The position numbers were made by a program, and so were the translations under genes. This document shows positions 62,001 through 64,000 of a stretch of DNA of 64,000 nucleotides, piece by piece. The stretch comes from Norana najaformis (lineage: Eukaryota > Annelida > Clitellata > Crassiclitellata > Hormogastridae), in contig OZ029917.1 in assembly GCA_964023275.1 (NCBI GenBank), positions 24,406,005-24,470,004 of the forward strand, written 5' to 3'. The notes beneath the pieces were generated by a model. That model saw only the letters and a program-made list of their open reading frames with translations. It did no database searches and was not told the DNA's origin. Numbering within the stretch: the first letter of the stretch is position 1; every line of letters starts with the position of its first letter.

Positions 62001-63946
62001 GAAGGTGAGGGCTGATGTCGAGAAGGCTAAGAGGAAGGTCGAATCTGACCTGAAACTTACTCAGGAAACTGTGGAGGAGCTCGAACGCGTCAAGAGAGAC
62101 CTCGAGGACAGCGGTCGCAAGTAAGTACACAGAACTTGTTTTCACCGCTGTCTGTTGCATGGATGAGTAAAGCGATCTTTCAAAACAAAAACAAAAAATG
62201 AGCTCGAATTAAAATCAGGAATTTACTTAGCAATGTATGAAAAGGCAAGGATGCAGAAACATGAGTAGACAGAAGCAGAGAGACCAAAGATAGATAGGGA
62301 TGCGGAGCAAAAGAGAGAAACACTTGTAAATACAAACGTAATCGTTAGCATAATAAGGAAATTTGTAGTTTTGGTGCCTCTACTAAACAGTTCGTTTTTT
62401 TCGGCGGTTCCAACACTGGAACGAACAAATTTATTCTATATTCACAGCCGACATATGATTCTGAGAGCGTTGTATTGATTGACTACGTCTCATCAAGTGA
62501 TTGATTCGCTGTTTACAGGAAGGACGCCGAGATTAGCAGCCTCAGCAGCAAACTAGAGAGTGAACAGAGCCTTGTAGCTCAGCTTCAGAAGAAGATCAAA
62601 GAATTACAGGTGGGTAGGCCTATGTGGCACCCCTGTTTGGTAGCCCTATGAATCGTGCAACAGATGTGTGGGTTAGATACCCCATATGAAATTGATTGGT
62701 TATGCAACCCATAGTCGTCAACAGAGCAGAAGGCCTTCAATTGCAAGATATTTTGACTGGAAGTCCTAAGCAGTTAACAGCAATCATTATCTGGGAAAAT
62801 AAGCAAATAAATTGAGTAAGCATGAAATTGATTGAACATTGTAAAATTGCTTATTGTGAAGTTCACAAAAGATACTGATGTGTTGCTAGTACCTCTAGTA
62901 ATAAGCGCAATTTCTTTGCATCGTTTTCAAGAAATACTTTAATGCCAGTATAAAACTATTTCGCCTTAGTTAGCTTTTGAGCGCTTAACAAGAAGCTCAG
63001 TTTGCTTAATTATTGCTTCTCAGTCTAATTTCAAATTACTTCCAAGAGCAGTAATGTCTTATAAACGATTGCAGCCTTTCATTTTCTGTACCAGGTTTTC
63101 CATTAGAGTTGTTTCTGCAGGCTTGTAAATGACTTTCGATGTCAAATGTTTCTTTGAAGGCTCGCATCGCCGAACTTGAAGAGGAACTTGAGGCAGAAAG
63201 AGCTGCAAGGTCAAAGGTGAGTGAAATACGTCACTTCAAATTTAGTGGAATTCTAACCATCGACGTAATAAACACGTGCTTACTAAACCCTTGGGAAAAA
63301 GAAAATTATTAACGAGAACTAAAAGGCACTGAAATAAACTAGACTCAAGATAAGAAATGTAGTTTTTAAATAATTATATTGGGCGGTCATTAAGACTTGC
63401 GATAATTAAGAGGCCAATTTCATACAGATTCGCTCGAGCAAGTAGAAGACGAGCTGACCAGTCACTGATGTCAAACCGACGTCTTAGCGCTAGCCTCCGC
63501 CAATCACGGCCACATGAACCAGATGAGCCCGGACTGGTCTAGAACAAGCTGGTCCTCACTGTGACTCTATCTATGTAAATTCCCCTTAAAGTTTAACCTT
63601 TCACTTAGCGTCCACTCACCAGATTAAGCTACAGTTAGGCCTATGAGATTAACTGTTTAATAAGAATTTCTTGTTTCTTCGTCGTCATGCAGGTCGAGAA
63701 GCAGAGAGCGGAACTTCAACGCGAACTGGACGAACTGTCTCAGCGACTGGATGAAGCAGGCGGAGCCACGCAGGCTCAGATTGAGGTCAACAAGAAACGA
63801 GAGGCGGAGCTTCAGAAGCTGAGGCGGGACCTCGAAGAATCGCACATCCAGAGCGAAGCTCAGATCGGCGCTCTGCGTAAGAAGCAGCAGGATGCTGTCA
63901 ACGAACTCACAGAACAAATGGACCAGCTGCAGAAGACCAGACAAAA
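46882..63946 (+). CDS. Mhc: Muscle myosin heavy chain, class II (5' part, 24 exons, continues past window)
   Basis: Actin-based ATPase motor of thick filaments in muscle. Proposed join: 46882-47076, 47734-47877, 48606-48762, 49170-49197, 49848-49962, 50514-50609, 51525-51588, 52079-52180, 52459-52562, 53003-53141, 53752-53870, 54408-54557, 54955-55125, 55530-55709, 56237-56360, 56620-56678, 57519-57606, 59797-59914, 60221-60478, 60847-61522, 61975-62120, 62519-62609, 63160-63216, 63693-63946. Phases agree throughout, giving about 1211 of the usual 1930-1950 residues. Visible: N-terminal SH3-like region, P-loop GESGAGKT (about 176-183), switch I NNNSSRFG, switch II LDIAGFE, lysine-rich loop 2, reactive-thiol region [17 protein letters not shown] lever arm with NWQWWKLY, then heptad coiled coil. 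No duplicated, mutually exclusive exon was seen. The rod C-terminus lies outside the window. The sequence is a striated/muscle type rather than non-muscle, judged from MNPPKFE, loop 2 and the rod. Confidence 0.96.
47734..47877 (+). CDS. Mhc: Mhc exon: SH3-like to motor
   Basis: 144 bases: [46 protein letters not shown]. This is the conserved start of the motor domain. Acceptor cttgtag, donor GTAAGT. Confidence 0.96.
48606..48762 (+). CDS. Mhc: Mhc exon: [14 protein letters not shown]
   Basis: 157 bases encoding [39 protein letters not shown] and TSYRNMLQ, ending one base into an aspartate codon. Acceptor tttggggtag, donor GTAAGC. Confidence 0.95.
49170..49197 (+). CDS. Mhc: Mhc 28-nt microexon before P-loop
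   Basis: Only 28 bases between a cgttttaag acceptor and GTGAGT donor. Spliced between its neighbours it gives [10 protein letters not shown], which is exactly the expected sequence before GESGAGKT. The first two and last two bases are partial codons. It is too short for ORF prediction. Confidence 0.93.
49848..49962 (+). CDS. Mhc: Mhc exon: P-loop and loop 1
   Basis: Encodes [20 protein letters not shown], the nucleotide-binding P-loop, then [18 protein letters not shown], surface loop 1, which tunes ADP release in this family. Acceptor tttatgtag, donor GTAAGC. Confidence 0.96.
50120..50375 (+). mobile_element. LINE RT 3' tail fragment in myosin intron
   Basis: One plus frame gives [20 protein letters not shown] then [14 protein letters not shown], the xLHWLPVxxRxxFKL signature near the C-terminus of CR1/L2-like LINE proteins. 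The upstream part is in other frames. GGCGCTATA occurs at 50066. Confidence 0.65.
50514..50609 (+). CDS. Mhc: Mhc exon: switch I start
   Basis: 32 codons: [32 protein letters not shown], ending inside switch I. Phase 0 at both ends; acceptor attccag, donor GTAAGT. Confidence 0.96.
50915..51350. repeat. Degraded dispersed repeat in myosin intron
   Basis: aaatttataaagcgtctatt at the start and gatgggaagccagtgaagaa near 51291 recall the long non-coding repeats at 650-1000 and 12600. Locally GC-rich compared with flanking intron. No coding capacity. Confidence 0.45.
51525..51588 (+). CDS. Mhc: Mhc exon: GKFIRIHFG
   Basis: 64 bases encoding [20 protein letters not shown] plus T and one base of a tyrosine codon. 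Acceptor tgatatag, donor GTAAGA. Confidence 0.95.
52079..52180 (+). CDS. Mhc: Mhc exon: [11 protein letters not shown]
   Basis: 102 bases: [20 protein letters not shown] then [13 protein letters not shown]. The family commonly has [11 protein letters not shown]. Acceptor tgtttcag, donor GTAAAG. Confidence 0.95.
52459..52562 (+). CDS. Mhc: Mhc exon: relay-side region of upper 50K
   Basis: 104 bases: [35 protein letters not shown]. The YxFINQG motif is diagnostic. Acceptor ttcttgcag, donor GTAAGT. In insects the equivalent region is alternatively spliced; no second copy is visible in the adjacent introns. Confidence 0.95.
53003..53141 (+). CDS. Mhc: Mhc exon: FGVLGF to REEQAE
   Basis: 139 bases: [40 protein letters not shown]. 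The run [13 protein letters not shown] is typical of muscle myosin. Acceptor gtttacag, donor GTAACG. Confidence 0.96.
53752..53870 (+). CDS. Mhc: Mhc exon: upper/lower 50K
   Basis: 119 bases: [39 protein letters not shown]. Acceptor atttcag, donor GTTTGT. All family positions are kept. Confidence 0.95.
54025..54150 (+). mobile_element. tRNA-derived SINE head (Thr-like)
   Basis: gagcgctaggcttgtaacgc followed by GGTTCGAGTCT (B-box 54067-54077) reads like a tRNA-Thr with TGT in the anticodon position but without matching acceptor-stem ends. It is in a myosin intron. Confidence 0.55.
54408..54557 (+). CDS. Mhc: Mhc exon: switch II
   Basis: 150 bases: [47 protein letters not shown], with switch II DIAGFE. 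Acceptor gttatag, donor GTAACA. Confidence 0.96.
54955..55125 (+). CDS. Mhc: Mhc exon: relay helix
   Basis: 171 bases: [54 protein letters not shown]. These are the relay helix and loop. Acceptor ttccag, donor GTCAGA. Confidence 0.96.
55530..55709 (+). CDS. Mhc: Mhc exon: [17 protein letters not shown]
   Basis: 180 bases: [49 protein letters not shown], in the lower 50K actin-binding region. Acceptor gtttcag, donor GTAAGG. Confidence 0.96.
56237..56360 (+). CDS. Mhc: Mhc exon: lower 50K to loop 2
   Basis: 124 bases: [40 protein letters not shown]. Ends one base before the loop 2 glycine. Acceptor gcgcag, donor GTAAAT. Confidence 0.95.
56620..56678 (+). CDS. Mhc: Mhc exon: loop 2
   Basis: 59 bases encoding [20 protein letters not shown], the lysine-rich actin-binding loop 2 plus QTISATHR. 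A separate small exon for loop 2 is a family feature. Acceptor gttgtag, donor GTAACA. Confidence 0.94.
57102..57180. repeat. 21-bp tandem repeat
   Basis: gcatatacgcatggctgcatt three times, then two shortened copies (tgatcacatggctgcattgc). Myosin intron. Nothing else is recognised between 56679 and 57518. Confidence 0.95.
57519..57606 (+). CDS. Mhc: Mhc exon: [12 protein letters not shown]
   Basis: 88 bases: [29 protein letters not shown]. Acceptor tcaacag, donor GTACGA. A 2.2-kb intron follows. Confidence 0.95.
57607..59796 (+). other. Largest myosin intron, no feature recognised
   Basis: 2.2 kb between the CIIPNE and thiol-helix exons. I looked for a duplicate of either neighbouring exon and saw none. 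The short ORFs are random. Confidence 0.5.
59797..59914 (+). CDS. Mhc: Mhc exon: reactive thiol helices
   Basis: 118 bases: [39 protein letters not shown]. Both reactive cysteines (SH2 in LQCNG, SH1 in RICRKG) are present. Acceptor gtgcag, donor GTATTC. Confidence 0.96.
60221..60478 (+). CDS. Mhc: Mhc exon: converter and first IQ
   Basis: 258 bases: [57 protein letters not shown]. These are the converter domain and the essential light chain IQ motif. Acceptor ggtgacag, donor GTAACC. Confidence 0.96.
60847..61522 (+). CDS. Mhc: Mhc exon: regulatory IQ, head-rod junction, S2 start
   Basis: 676 bases, the largest exon: [37 protein letters not shown] (hook and invariant-proline junction), then heptad coiled coil such as [20 protein letters not shown]. 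Acceptor ttgcag, donor GTATGT. Confidence 0.97.
61975..62120 (+). CDS. Mhc: Mhc exon: S2 coiled coil
   Basis: 146 bases: [40 protein letters not shown]. The leading Met is internal. Acceptor acttcag, donor GTAAGT. Confidence 0.96.
62519..62609 (+). CDS. Mhc: Mhc exon: S2 coiled coil
   Basis: 91 bases: [30 protein letters not shown]. Acceptor gtttacag, donor GTGGGT. Confidence 0.95.
63160..63216 (+). CDS. Mhc: Mhc exon: short S2 exon
   Basis: 57 bases encoding [19 protein letters not shown], 19 residues and phase 0. Acceptor tctttgaag (AAG form), donor GTGAGT. It was identified by family match to [14 protein letters not shown]. Confidence 0.93.
63693..63946 (+). CDS. Mhc: Mhc exon: S2 coiled coil, last in window
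   Basis: 254 bases: [40 protein letters not shown], ending QLQKTRQ and two bases of a lysine codon. Acceptor catgcag, donor GTAAGT. The remaining rod exons lie beyond 64000. Confidence 0.96.
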
Positions 63947-64000
63947 GTAAGTACCCCAACATCATATGTAGGAAATATGAAGCCCATGTGACAATATTCC

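Overview
The window is nuclear DNA from an invertebrate animal: large AT-rich introns, GT-AG splice sites, many simple-sequence arrays and a dense load of degraded retroelements. The two host genes are typical of bilaterians. The sequence alone does not fix the phylum; an intron-rich, slowly evolving lineage fits best. Two intron-rich genes lie on the plus strand, head to tail.

(1) About 4030-40376: the 3' part of a slowpoke-type (BK, KCa1.1) calcium- and voltage-gated potassium channel gene. I place 20 coding exons running from the S2/S3 segments to the stop codon, with S4, the TVGYGDV pore, S6, both RCK domains, a CxxCH motif and the calcium bowl. Exons for the extracellular N-terminus, S0 and S1 are not in the window and presumably lie upstream.

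(2) 46882 to beyond the window end: a muscle (class II) myosin heavy chain gene. 24 coding exons cover residue 1 to about 1211 (whole motor, lever arm with IQ motifs, first part of the rod). A strong TATA box at 46261 with a short non-coding first exon is proposed as its promoter. Exon phases join without a break across all 24 exons.

Mobile and repeated DNA fills the introns. The most notable item is an apparently complete, intact DNA transposon (about 36999-39624) in the last intron of the channel gene. It has long inverted ends, a candidate 4-bp target duplication and one 567-codon ORF of a cysteine-motif protein family. Other elements are LINE remnants (about 1555-3125 plus; 23669-23875 minus; 23950-24150 plus; 25080-26180 minus; 50120-50375 plus), a Penelope-like GIY-YIG fragment (35471-35818 minus), foldback/MITE-like elements (4319-4551, 10885-11226), tRNA-derived SINE-like copies and at least two other dispersed repeat families. 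The tandem arrays are TAA, ATT, TC, TATC, a 49-bp minisatellite (13506-13790), a 1-kb GGCAGA array (35871-36880) and a 1.6-kb array of a 16-bp unit (42176-43806). The last of these produces very long spurious ORFs in all frames.

The two host genes both act in excitable or contractile tissue, but nothing in the sequence shows they are co-regulated. Myosin transcription appears to start from its own promoter about 5.9 kb downstream of the channel stop codon.
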